This document shows, in pieces, positions 1 through 5,904 of a stretch of DNA of 6,465 bases. The notes beneath the pieces were generated by a model that did not search any database, was not told the DNA's origin, and saw only the letters and a program-made list of their open reading frames with translations. The stretch lies in assembly GCA_019090365.1 (NCBI GenBank), contig JAHRWC010000016.1:1-6465 (forward strand), written 5' to 3'. The number at the start of each line of letters is the position of its first letter. Within the stretch, counting starts at the first letter, position 1. The position numbers and the translations under genes are program-made. Source of the stretch: Flavobacteriaceae bacterium (GTDB lineage: Bacteria; Bacteroidota; Bacteroidia; Flavobacteriales; Flavobacteriaceae).

Positions 1-49
1 ACTTTTTGTGAAAAAACTTCAAATAAAATTTCCATTCACTTTATTTTTT

Positions 50-57
50 TACTTTTG
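50..57 (+). promoter_or_regulatory. Bacteroidota-type -7 promoter element for metK
   Basis: The octamer TACTTTTG matches the Bacteroidota sigma-ABfr -7 consensus TAnnTTTG exactly. No good -33 TTTG is present; the closest is TTTC at 29-32, 17 nt upstream. A start of transcription a few bases downstream, around 62-65, would place the riboswitch P1 stem (from 69) almost at the 5' end of the mRNA, as expected for an aptamer-led transcript. The placement supports the call; the weak -33 lowers it. Confidence 0.55.
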
Positions 58-68
58 CAGCAGAATAT

Positions 69-143
69 TAAGAGGAAAGATTTGACTGATTGCAACCTCT
101 TATGTTGATCTTTTTCAACATAAATAAAAATGCTAAAGGCAGT
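69..143 (+). promoter_or_regulatory. SAM-II riboswitch (aptamer) upstream of metK
   Basis: The segment folds as the SAM-II H-type pseudoknot. P1 is TAAGAGG (69-75) with CCTCTTA (96-102). Its loop carries the conserved GATTTGAC..ATTGCAA string. Pseudoknot pairs are ACTG (85-88) with CAGT (140-143), and GCA (92-94) with TGC (131-133), separated on the 3' side by a six-base A-rich stretch, TAAAGG. The SAM-II aptamer known from metagenomic env12 has the same order (P1, GAUUU..AUUGCAA, GC-UAAAAA-GG) with different bases in the pairs, so the match is structural and not only sequence. SAM-II is established in Alphaproteobacteria and Bacteroidota upstream of methionine and SAM genes, where SAM binding lowers expression. 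An additional hairpin, ATGTTGA/TCAACAT (102-108/115-121), is inserted between P1 and the second pseudoknot strand. The boundaries are those of the helices. Confidence 0.85.
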
Positions 144-196
144 GTAAACTTCCTTCGACGCTTTCGTCAAATCCCTAATATAAAAATATTAAAATA
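144..196 (+). promoter_or_regulatory. metK leader between aptamer and start codon; possible expression platform
   Basis: Classical SAM-II elements hide the ribosome site inside the pseudoknot, but here the start codon lies 53 nt beyond it. The leader holds a small hairpin, GACG-CTTT-CGTC (157-168), without a T-tract, so it is not a normal terminator. It also has GTCAAATC (166-173), the exact complement of GATTTGAC (79-86) in the aptamer loop. The hairpin and the aptamer pairing share bases 166-168 and exclude each other. The last 20 nt before the ATG are A/T only, typical of Bacteroidota translation starts without a Shine-Dalgarno site. A 31-codon open frame (102-197) crosses this leader and its TAA overlaps the metK ATG. 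What is seen is the pairing potential; its role is inferred. Confidence 0.35.
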
Positions 197-1450
197 ATGG
201 CGTATTTATTTACTTCAGAAAGTGTTTCTGAAGGACACCCAGATAAAGTAGCAGATCAAATTAGTGATGCTTTAATAGACAACTTTTTAGCATTCGATCC
301 ACAATCGAAAGTAGCTTGCGAAACTCTTGTAACAACTGGACAAGTTGTATTAGCAGGAGAAGTGAAAAGTAACACCTATTTAGATGTTCAAAAAATTGCT
401 AGAGATGTAATTAATAAAATTGGATATACTAAAAGTGAATACATGTTCGATGGTAATTCTTGTGGAGTATTCTCAGCGATTCATGAACAATCTTCAGAAA
501 TTAATCAAGGTGTAGACCGTGCAGAAGGTGAAGAACAAGGTGCAGGTGACCAAGGAATGATGTTTGGTTATGCTACAAATGAAACGAGCAATTATATGCC
601 TTTGGCTTTAGATTTAAGTCATCTTATATTAATTGAATTGGCAGCAATGCGTAGAGAAAACGATGAAGTTGATTATTTACGCCCAGATGCTAAAAGTCAG
701 GTTACTATTGAATATAGTGATGATAATAAGCCTCAACGAATTGACACTATTGTTATTTCAACACAACATGATGATTTTGATGAAGATGAAAAAATGTTGG
801 CTAAAATTAAATCGGATTTAGTTTCGAAATTAATTCCGAGAGTAATAGCTAAAGTTTCACCTGAAATTCAAACCTTATTTAATGATGATATTACATATCA
901 TATTAATCCGACAGGGAAATTTGTAATCGGTGGACCTCATGGTGATACTGGATTAACAGGAAGAAAAATAATCGTAGACACCTATGGTGGAAAAGGAGCC
1001 CATGGTGGTGGTGCTTTTTCAGGAAAAGACCCTAGTAAAGTTGATAGATCTGCAGCTTATGCTTCAAGACATATAGCTAAAAATATGGTTGCAGCAGGAG
1101 TTTGTGATGAAATTTTGGTTCAAGTAAGTTATGCGATTGGAGTTGCAAAACCAACTTCAATTAATGTAAATACGTATGGAACTTCTAAATTAAACATGAA
1201 TGACGGTGAAATTTCTAAAATAGTAGAAAAGATATTCGATATGCGTCCGGGAGCCATTGAAACTCGTTTGAAGCTTAGAAACCCTATTTATTTAGAAACT
1301 GCTTCTTATGGGCATATGGGAAGAAATCCTGAAACTAAATCATTAACTTTTACATCTGCGGATGGTAAAACAATAACAAAAGAGGTAGAAACTTTTACGT
1401 GGGAAAAGTTAGATTATTTGGATAAAGTAAAGGCTGCTTTTAGTTTATAA
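197..1450 (+). CDS. metK: S-adenosylmethionine synthetase (methionine adenosyltransferase)
   Basis: Cytoplasmic enzyme that makes S-adenosylmethionine, phosphate and diphosphate from methionine and ATP; it supplies methyl groups for the cell. The 417 residues cover the three-domain MetK fold. The N-terminal [15 protein letters not shown] (His14, Lys17) is the ATP-binding segment. [12 protein letters not shown] (115-126) is MetK signature 1 and flanks the flexible active-site loop. [17 protein letters not shown] (249-265) gives Arg256/Lys257, and GGGAFSGKD (270-278) is signature 2 with Lys277, followed by Lys281 and Asp283. All catalytic residues known from E. coli MetK have counterparts, shifted by about 12. 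The protein is about 30 residues longer than the E. coli enzyme; extra residues lie around 175-215 and at the C terminus. The ATG at 197 gives the canonical N terminus. A SAM-II riboswitch precedes it. No gene follows on this strand: the next gene converges 4 nt after the stop. Confidence 0.98.
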   Translation: MAYLFTSESVSEGHPDKVADQISDALIDNFLAFDPQSKVACETLVTTGQVVLAGEVKSNTYLDVQKIARDVINKIGYTKSEYMFDGNSCGVFSAIHEQSSEINQGVDRAEGEEQGAGDQGMMFGYATNETSNYMPLALDLSHLILIELAAMRRENDEVDYLRPDAKSQVTIEYSDDNKPQRIDTIVISTQHDDFDEDEKMLAKIKSDLVSKLIPRVIAKVSPEIQTLFNDDITYHINPTGKFVIGGPHGDTGLTGRKIIVDTYGGKGAHGGGAFSGKDPSKVDRSAAYASRHIAKNMVAAGVCDEILVQVSYAIGVAKPTSINVNTYGTSKLNMNDGEISKIVEKIFDMRPGAIETRLKLRNPIYLETASYGHMGRNPETKSLTFTSADGKTITKEVETFTWEKLDYLDKVKAAFSL

Positions 1451-1454
1451 ACTT

Positions 1455-2087
1455 TTATTGCTTTACAATATTAGCTGAAGCTACCTGTGTTTTTCCTTGA
1501 AAAAAGTAAACCCCCATAATATCATCATGATCTTTATAGGCTTTTTCAATTAAAATTCTATTACCAGGCCTGCATTTGCTTTGTCCCTTTGTAATTTTTT
1601 CGATAAAGAAAATTTGAGTTTTATTTTCTTTCTCAAAAACCCAAGTACCACTACATGGAAAACTAGGGTAAGATATTTTTATTTCATCCTTACTTACATA
1701 ATTTAAAACAACTTGCCAAGTTGCTCCATTATCTTGATATCCTTTACCTTCCCATTTACCTGGCAACCAAGTTTTTTTGGTTGTATTATTTTTTAAAGCT
1801 CTTTTTCCAAGTTCCCAAGTTCCTTCATACTTATTACCATTTGCCTTAGTATATACACCTTGCCCATGTTTTTTTCCATTTTGATAAGAACCAACAAATG
1901 TAGAGCCATTAGCATATACATATTTACCCTCACCGTGGAATTTTCCAGCTTTCCATTCACCTTCATAAGAATCTCCATCACTCCATTTATAGATAGCAAA
2001 TCCATTTTTACAATCTCCAGAAGAACATTGTGAATAGGCTGATAAACAGAACATGGTAAATAATAGGGTGAATATGGAAAACTTCAT
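1455..2087 (-). CDS. secreted MORN-repeat protein with C-terminal Cys-containing beta domain
   Basis: 210 residues. Residues 1-19 form a signal peptide (Lys2, hydrophobic core, AYS-Q), so the protein is exported. Three MORN units start at 41, 64 and 87 with a 23-residue period (YEGEWKAGKFHGEGKYVYANG-like; the third lacks the final GxGxY), and a degenerate one precedes them at about 18-40. MORN units form a beta-hairpin stack; in bacteria they are found on surface-exposed and secreted proteins, usually of unknown role. Residues about 110-185 (WEGKGYQDNGATWQV, then YPSFPCSGTW, then ERITxGQ-like EKITKGQSKC) resemble a small beta domain seen at the end of some secreted bacterial proteins. I recall the pattern but cannot name the family. 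Cys21, Cys26, Cys145 and Cys172 may form disulfides. Cys21 is not a lipobox, because Gln precedes it. The gene lies 67 nt after the regulator gene on the same strand and may be read from it or have its own promoter. Function unknown. Confidence 0.85.
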   Translation of the reverse strand: MKFSIFTLLFTMFCLSAYSQCSSGDCKNGFAIYKWSDGDSYEGEWKAGKFHGEGKYVYANGSTFVGSYQNGKKHGQGVYTKANGNKYEGTWELGKRALKNNTTKKTWLPGKWEGKGYQDNGATWQVVLNYVSKDEIKISYPSFPCSGTWVFEKENKTQIFFIEKITKGQSKCRPGNRILIEKAYKDHDDIMGVYFFQGKTQVASANIVKQ

Positions 2088-2108
2088 AAGTAGGTTTTGG
2101 GGAATACA

Positions 2109-2137
2109 TTAATTTCCTGTAAAATTAATATATTAAT
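2109..2137. repeat. overlapping A/T-only inverted repeats between regulator and MORN genes
   Basis: ATTAATATATTAAT (2124-2137) is a perfect 14-bp palindrome. It overlaps a second inverted repeat, TTAATTT (2109-2115) with AAATTAA (2122-2128). On the minus strand the palindrome runs into TTTT, so it could be a very weak terminator for the regulator gene or a protein site. Being purely A/T in an A/T-rich gap, it may equally be chance. No clear promoter for the MORN gene is visible; the nearest is TAATTTTA, one base off the -7 consensus. Confidence 0.25.
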
Positions 2138-2154
2138 CTACTTTAAGAAATAAT

Positions 2155-2805
2155 TTATATAATATTATGATTTTTTGCTTTTTGTACAGCTTCAATCTTA
2201 CTATGCACTTGTAACTTTTTATAGATATTTTCTATATGTTTTCGAACTGTACTCGGCGATAATATTAAATTTTTTGCAATCACAGTATAGCTTAGCCCTT
2301 TACTTAATTGTTCTAAAACCTCAACTTCTCTTTTAGATAAAGATATTTCTTCATGATCTCTTGGGTTATTAATATCTATTGGATTCCGAAGTAACTTTAA
2401 AGTTTTTAATGCTATGGAAGGATTCATGGCTGCTCCACCGTTTAAAGTTTCATGCATACCATCATAAAGATCTTTTGGATTTATTTCTTTCAGCAAATAA
2501 CCATCAGCACCAGCTTTAATTGCATTAAAAATATTTTCATCATTATCGAAAGCTGTCAACATAATAATTTTAATATGAGGATATTTTTGTTTGACCATTT
2601 GAGTGGTTTCAATCCCGTTTAACACAGGCATTTCAATATCCATTAAAATAATATCGAGGTTGTGATTATCCTCAAGCTTGGTTAATAACTCACTTCCATT
2701 AAGAGAAGTATGTTTAATAGAAATATCATCAAAAAAAGAGAGTTTTTCTTTTACTGCTGAAATTAAAAATGAATTATCATCTACTATGGCAACTTTTACA
2801 TTCAT
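2155..2805 (-). CDS. NarL/LuxR-family DNA-binding response regulator
   Basis: 216 residues in two domains. The receiver (about 3-120) has the acidic pair Asp9/Asp10, the phosphoacceptor Asp56 in LMDIEMP, Thr84 in MLTAF and Lys106 in YLLKE, so it should accept phosphate normally. The C-terminal GerE/LuxR helix-turn-helix (about 153-210) shows the typical LSKREVEVLEQLSKGLSYTVIA and the recognition region SPSTVRKHIENIYKKL. HisKA_3-type kinases normally pair with this regulator class, and the 659-residue kinase two genes upstream is of that type, so it is the likely partner. The gene follows the lipoprotein gene by 82 nt, a gap holding a -7 element (2839-2846) and an 18-bp inverted repeat (2869-2886), so it probably has its own, possibly self-regulated promoter besides read-through. 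The ATG at 2805 starts the standard N terminus (MNVKVAIVDDN). Confidence 0.95.
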   Translation of the reverse strand: MNVKVAIVDDNSFLISAVKEKLSFFDDISIKHTSLNGSELLTKLEDNHNLDIILMDIEMPVLNGIETTQMVKQKYPHIKIIMLTAFDNDENIFNAIKAGADGYLLKEINPKDLYDGMHETLNGGAAMNPSIALKTLKLLRNPIDINNPRDHEEISLSKREVEVLEQLSKGLSYTVIAKNLILSPSTVRKHIENIYKKLQVHSKIEAVQKAKNHNII

Positions 2806-2838
2806 AATGAATTAAGGGTTAGTTAATTTAAAGATACT

Positions 2839-2846
2839 CAAATATA
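2839..2846 (-). promoter_or_regulatory. -7 promoter element for the response regulator gene
   Basis: On the minus strand this reads TATATTTG, an exact match to TAnnTTTG, 33 nt before the regulator ATG. The 5' leader would be about 25-30 nt. No -33 TTTG is found at the usual distance; the TTTG at 2875-2878 is 28 nt away, too far, and lies inside the inverted repeat. A promoter with a poor -33 element and a palindrome at about -37 to -54 fits activator dependence, which is inference. Confidence 0.4.
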
Positions 2847-2868
2847 TTAGAATAAGATATGAAAAGAT

Positions 2869-2886
2869 ATAAGGCAAATGTCGTAT
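2869..2886. promoter_or_regulatory. candidate operator A: imperfect 18-bp inverted repeat upstream of regulator gene
   Basis: ATAAGGCA-AA-TGTCGTAT. The left half is identical to the left half of the perfect palindrome at 5882-5899, and the right half differs at two of eight bases. It begins 1 nt past the lipoprotein stop codon and lies 22 nt upstream of the TATATTTG element, the same distance as at the other site. The similarity continues on the promoter side: 15 of 18 positions match from TGCCTTAT to TTCAT. Established NarL-family dimers bind 7-2-7 inverted repeats, which this layout fits. That the regulator encoded next door binds here is inferred. Confidence 0.45.
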
Positions 2887-2887
2887 T

Positions 2888-3583
2888 CTATTCTATTACA
2901 TGAATTGTCCTTAATTCGTTATCACACATATGAACCTTAACAGGATTACCAGAAAATACATTTTCTGACAACTCTACTCCAAATGCTTTAAGAATTTCAA
3001 TATTCGTTGCTACTTTTTCTGCTCCTTTAGCAACCACCATTTTAAACAAATACGTGCCGTCTTCTTTATCTAATTGAATAGTTTTAGGAGTGCCATCAGT
3101 AAATTCGCTCTCTTTTAAGTAATCACCTAATTGTTGTACTTCAGTTTTATTTACATTTTTCGTAAACACAATTTCAGTTCCATTTACAGAAATTTTTTGA
3201 TCTAACTCATTAAAAGAATATGTTTTTAATGTTTTAAACATATTATCACACAGCTGAAAATCTACAGGTTTACCTTCAAAAACTTCATCAGATAATTGTT
3301 TCGCGAATAACTTAAAAATCATATCATTTCCCTCCTCATTACCTGAAGAAACAACCATTCTAAACGTTAAATTACCTGTTGTTTCATCTTTTACTAACTG
3401 CACAGATTTTTCGGCTCCATCAGCAAACTCGCTTTTCACAAGATGTTTTCCTAAATTATTAGCTTGCTCGATAGTTACCCCTTCTTTATAGTAAATATCG
3501 GTTCCATTATAAGATACTTTCTCCCCATAATTTGAACAGGATATTAAAAGTAAAAACGCAAATATTGTAAGTAATTTTTTCAT
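2888..3583 (-). CDS. lipoprotein with two copies of an unrecognised ~100-residue domain
   Basis: 231 residues. A type II signal peptide ends in the lipobox LISC with Cys16 as lipid anchor; the following SNYGEK carries no obvious surface-export signal, so it more likely faces the periplasm. The mature part is an internal duplication: residues 21-121 and 129-229 align along their length at about 40% identity by eye. Each unit runs NGT(D/E)I, then LG..L..SEF.DG..K..QL, F(R/K)MVV, VF.G.PV and ends with CDN (Cys112, Cys220). I do not recognise the domain and assign no function. The gene starts 3 nt after the stop of the sensor kinase and is followed by the response regulator, so it is almost surely co-transcribed with the kinase. 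A role as an accessory sensor, inhibitor or target of that kinase's envelope half is plausible but unproven. The ATG at 3583 is the only one giving a proper signal peptide. Confidence 0.85.
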   Translation of the reverse strand: MKKLLTIFAFLLLISCSNYGEKVSYNGTDIYYKEGVTIEQANNLGKHLVKSEFADGAEKSVQLVKDETTGNLTFRMVVSSGNEEGNDMIFKLFAKQLSDEVFEGKPVDFQLCDNMFKTLKTYSFNELDQKISVNGTEIVFTKNVNKTEVQQLGDYLKESEFTDGTPKTIQLDKEDGTYLFKMVVAKGAEKVATNIEILKAFGVELSENVFSGNPVKVHMCDNELRTIHVIE

Positions 3584-3586
3584 TGT

Positions 3587-5566
3587 TTATTTATTTTTAG
3601 TTGATTCATTATTTTCTAACATAGAAATTTTTATAGAGGTTCCTTGATCTTTTTCTGAAGTTAATTTTATTGTTCCATTTAAGTCTCTTGCTCTTTTTTT
3701 CATATTATTGAGACCATTACCTAATTCAATTTCTTTTTCATTGAAACCAATTCCGTTGTCTTTTATCTCGAAATGAAGTCCATTGTCTTTTGTAAAAACA
3801 ACCTCTACTTTTGAAGCATTTGCATATTTTATTGAATTATTAACCCCTTCTTGAATGATACGGTACATGTTCATTCCTTGAACTGAAGTAAAAACCTGAT
3901 CTTGATCCACTTCAGAAGAAATAAGAAAATTGAATTTTGTTTTATCTGAAGTTATTTTAGCCTTTTCAATAAAATTTGTGATGCGACTTTGAAGGTCTTC
4001 AAACGAAATATTGTTTTTATTCATCGCCCAAATCGTATCTCTCAACTCATAGATAGTTTGAGTTGTAAAGGCACTAATACCAGATAATTTATTGGATAAT
4101 TTATCACTTATATCTGTGAATCCATATTTTAAATTATCAACACTTGAGATTATAAATGTTAGTTGAGCACCAATATTATCATGAAGGTCTCGAGATATTC
4201 TTAATCGTTGCTCTTGCAATTTATTTTGAGTTTCTATGCGAGCTAATGCTGTTTTTAATTCGTTCTCTTTTTGTAATTGACGATTTTTTAATTTCTGTTG
4301 ATTAAAGAACAAATAGCCTATTAATCCTAAAATTAAAGCCAAGCCTAAAGAGCCAAATATTATATAGTTTTTTTGTTTTACTTGGAGTTCTTTTTCTGCA
4401 AGTAAAGCGCGTTGTTCAAGAATTTCTTTTTCCTTTTTTTCGGTTTCATATTTGGTCTCAACTTCTGCAATAATCTTAGCATTATCAATATTTAAAATCG
4501 AATCTTTTACAACTATATACTTCTGTAAGTATGTATTGGCAGTTTTATAATCATTTTGTTCTTGAGCTATTTTTGAAAGTGTACTATAAATTTCTTTTTC
4601 AGGTTGTTTTAAACCATTAGATTTTGAAATTTCTAAGCCTTTAAATAAATAAAATTTTGCCTTTGTATATTGTTTCTGAATACTCAAAGATTCTCCAAAC
4701 GAACCGTATGATCTTGCCAAACCACTTAAATCATTTATGCTTTCTTTTATAGAAATTGATTCAGTAAAAAACTTTTCAGCATTTAAAAAATCTTCTTTAT
4801 TGGTATAAGCTAATGCAATATTTGAAAGCTGAGTAGCTTCCATTTTTTTATCTTTAATATTTCTACTAATCGTCAATCCCTTTTCATAAGAAACTATAGC
4901 CTCGTCATACTTTTTTTGATAATCGAAAATAGCACCTACATTATTATATCCATTAATGAGTCCGTCAAAATTTCCTAATTCCTCTTGTATTTCAAGTGCA
5001 CGAGTAAGATATTCTGTGGTTTTATCGAAATCTTGTGTATAATAGTAAACAACTCCAATGTTATTGTAAGCTTGGGCAATTCCATTTCTATTTCCAAGTT
5101 CTTCTTCAGCTTTTAAAGCATCAAACATATACTCTAAAGCAATATCATATTCAGCTTTTTTAATATGAATTGTTGCTATATTATTAAGTACAACTGCAAA
5201 TCCTTTAGTACTATTAGTTTCCTTAATAATTGCAAGTGCCTTATTATATGTTTCCATTGCCTCAGGAAACATGGTTTTACGCTCGTAGTAATTGCCAAGT
5301 GTATTTAAATTAATCCATTGTCCTTGTGAATAATTTAATTCTTTAGCAAGAAGATTTCCTTGTACTGCAAAAGCCTTTGCGCTATCCAATTGAGTAACAT
5401 TATAATGTCCTGCAATTTTCTGGTATAAATGTACTTTTGAGGTATCCTTTTTTGAAGCATTTAAAACAGTTAGTAAACTATCAATATTTTTTACTGTTTC
5501 TTGTGCATTAAATTGAAATGAAACAGCAATAAAAAATAAAATGAAAATAGATTTTTTTAAGATCAT
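3587..5566 (-). CDS. TPR-containing sensor histidine kinase (HisKA_3 type)
   Basis: 659 residues. A signal peptide (1-21, ..FNA-Q) leads into eight TPR-like units starting at 44, 84, 124, 164, 204, 244, 284 and 324, a strict 40-residue period. A charged coiled coil (about 361-398), one membrane helix (about 401-422) and a second coiled coil (423-455) follow. The TPR half therefore lies outside the cytoplasm and the kinase half inside. The DHp helix has RISRDLHDNIGAQLTFI with the phosphorylated His462. The GHKL ATPase domain shows the N-box QEGVNNSIKYA (Asn576/577), G1 DNGIGF (603-608) and G2 GNGLNNM (616-622), so the kinase should be active. The usual Gln at H+5 of the HDxxxQ motif is Ala467; Gln is at H+6. 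Such kinases are common in Flavobacteriia and pair with LuxR-type regulators, here the gene at 2155-2805. A small membrane-protein gene ends 26 nt upstream and the lipoprotein gene begins 3 nt downstream, suggesting one operon. The signal sensed is unknown. Confidence 0.95.
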   Translation of the reverse strand: MILKKSIFILFFIAVSFQFNAQETVKNIDSLLTVLNASKKDTSKVHLYQKIAGHYNVTQLDSAKAFAVQGNLLAKELNYSQGQWINLNTLGNYYERKTMFPEAMETYNKALAIIKETNSTKGFAVVLNNIATIHIKKAEYDIALEYMFDALKAEEELGNRNGIAQAYNNIGVVYYYTQDFDKTTEYLTRALEIQEELGNFDGLINGYNNVGAIFDYQKKYDEAIVSYEKGLTISRNIKDKKMEATQLSNIALAYTNKEDFLNAEKFFTESISIKESINDLSGLARSYGSFGESLSIQKQYTKAKFYLFKGLEISKSNGLKQPEKEIYSTLSKIAQEQNDYKTANTYLQKYIVVKDSILNIDNAKIIAEVETKYETEKKEKEILEQRALLAEKELQVKQKNYIIFGSLGLALILGLIGYLFFNQQKLKNRQLQKENELKTALARIETQNKLQEQRLRISRDLHDNIGAQLTFIISSVDNLKYGFTDISDKLSNKLSGISAFTTQTIYELRDTIWAMNKNNISFEDLQSRITNFIEKAKITSDKTKFNFLISSEVDQDQVFTSVQGMNMYRIIQEGVNNSIKYANASKVEVVFTKDNGLHFEIKDNGIGFNEKEIELGNGLNNMKKRARDLNGTIKLTSEKDQGTSIKISMLENNESTKNK

Positions 5567-5592
5567 GAAGGTTTCTTTAGTTCTAAAAATAC

Positions 5593-5832
5593 TTAATTCA
5601 GATTAATTTTTGTTTGTATAATAAGAGATTCTTCTAAGTTATATTTTAAAAAGCGATAATTTTCTAATCCTTTTTTTCTGAAATTCAATTGAGTTGTATG
5701 CAATGATATCGATTGTTCAATATCATGAACATCAAGGTAATGCTGCTGTTTTATCTTTTTATTTTCAATATAAAAGTACAGAAACATTCCACTGATTACA
5801 CATACTAGAATGAGCAATATTAGGGTATACAT
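5593..5832 (-). CDS. small single-pass membrane protein, unknown function
   Basis: 79 residues. A hydrophobic helix at about 3-21 is followed by a charged tail of about 57 residues rich in Lys, Gln, His and Glu, probably helical (..KKIKQQHYLDVHDIEQSI..). This resembles a membrane anchor with a cytoplasmic or periplasmic coil. I do not recognise the family. It fills the gap between two paralogous kinases on their strand, ends 26 nt before the TPR kinase, and has an in-frame stop six codons before its ATG, so the start is reasonably fixed. AAGGG about 17 nt before the ATG is too distant to be a firm ribosome site. Its first position behind a candidate promoter and operator suggests it opens the kinase operon. 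It could also be a decayed fragment of a longer membrane signalling protein; the amino acid composition looks like a real protein rather than random A/T translation. Confidence 0.6.
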   Translation of the reverse strand: MYTLILLILVCVISGMFLYFYIENKKIKQQHYLDVHDIEQSISLHTTQLNFRKKGLENYRFLKYNLEESLIIQTKINLN

Positions 5833-5851
5833 TGATAATTTATTTAACCCT

Positions 5852-5859
5852 TAAAAATA
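5852..5859 (-). promoter_or_regulatory. weak -7-like element before the small-protein/kinase operon
   Basis: On the minus strand this reads TATTTTTA, one base off TAnnTTTG (final G is A), 19 nt before the ATG at 5832. On sequence alone it would be a poor promoter. It gains weight because it lies 22 nt from the inverted repeat at 5882-5899, exactly as the better TATATTTG does at the regulator gene. No -33 TTTG is present. Confidence 0.3.
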
Positions 5860-5881
5860 CCTTATATCAGGATGAAGAAAC

Positions 5882-5899
5882 ATAAGGCAGTTGCCTTAT
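5882..5899. promoter_or_regulatory. candidate operator B: perfect 18-bp inverted repeat before the kinase operon
   Basis: ATAAGGCA-GT-TGCCTTAT is a perfect inverted repeat with 8-bp arms and a 2-bp centre. It lies 3 nt past the stop codon of the partial kinase and about 50 nt upstream of the small membrane-protein gene. A second, degenerate copy stands before the response regulator gene at 2869-2886 with the same arm length, the same 2-bp centre and the same 22-nt distance to a -7-like element. This repetition argues for a DNA-binding site rather than only an RNA hairpin. The 7-2-7 geometry is that of NarL-family dimers. Confidence 0.5.
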
Positions 5900-5904
5900 T
5901 TTTT
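5882..5904. terminator. possible weak (bidirectional) terminator after the partial kinase
   Basis: The inverted repeat could also form an RNA hairpin of seven or eight pairs. On the plus strand it is followed by six T (5899-5904). On the minus strand, where the kinase transcript would arrive, it is preceded by an A-run and followed only by GTTTCTTC. As a terminator for the left-facing kinase it is therefore mediocre, and no plus-strand gene ends here. It may act as both operator and terminator. Confidence 0.35.

Noticed and set aside
157..168. Hairpin GACG-CTTT-CGTC in the metK leader as an intrinsic terminator
   Set aside because: Only four strong pairs, and it is followed by AAATCCCTAA rather than a T-run.
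633..821. 62-codon open frame on the plus strand inside metK
   Set aside because: It lies in another frame of a certain metK gene and its translation is low-complexity (Met, Leu, Ile, Lys rich) with no domain.
1442..1453. Perfect palindrome AGTTTATAAACT over the metK stop codon, considered as a bidirectional terminator
   Set aside because: With a realistic loop only four A/T-rich pairs remain, and no stable G/C stem is found. The longer GTAAAG (1427-1432)/CTTTAC (1461-1466) pairing is also too weak, so no terminator is called between the convergent genes.
1793..2005. 70-codon open frame on the minus strand inside the MORN gene
   Set aside because: Out-of-frame shadow of the MORN repeats; its apparent repetitiveness comes from the repeated DNA of the MORN units.
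2028..2087. MORN protein as a lipoprotein via Cys21
   Set aside because: Gln precedes the Cys; a lipobox needs Gly, Ala or Ser there. A normal signal peptide fits better.
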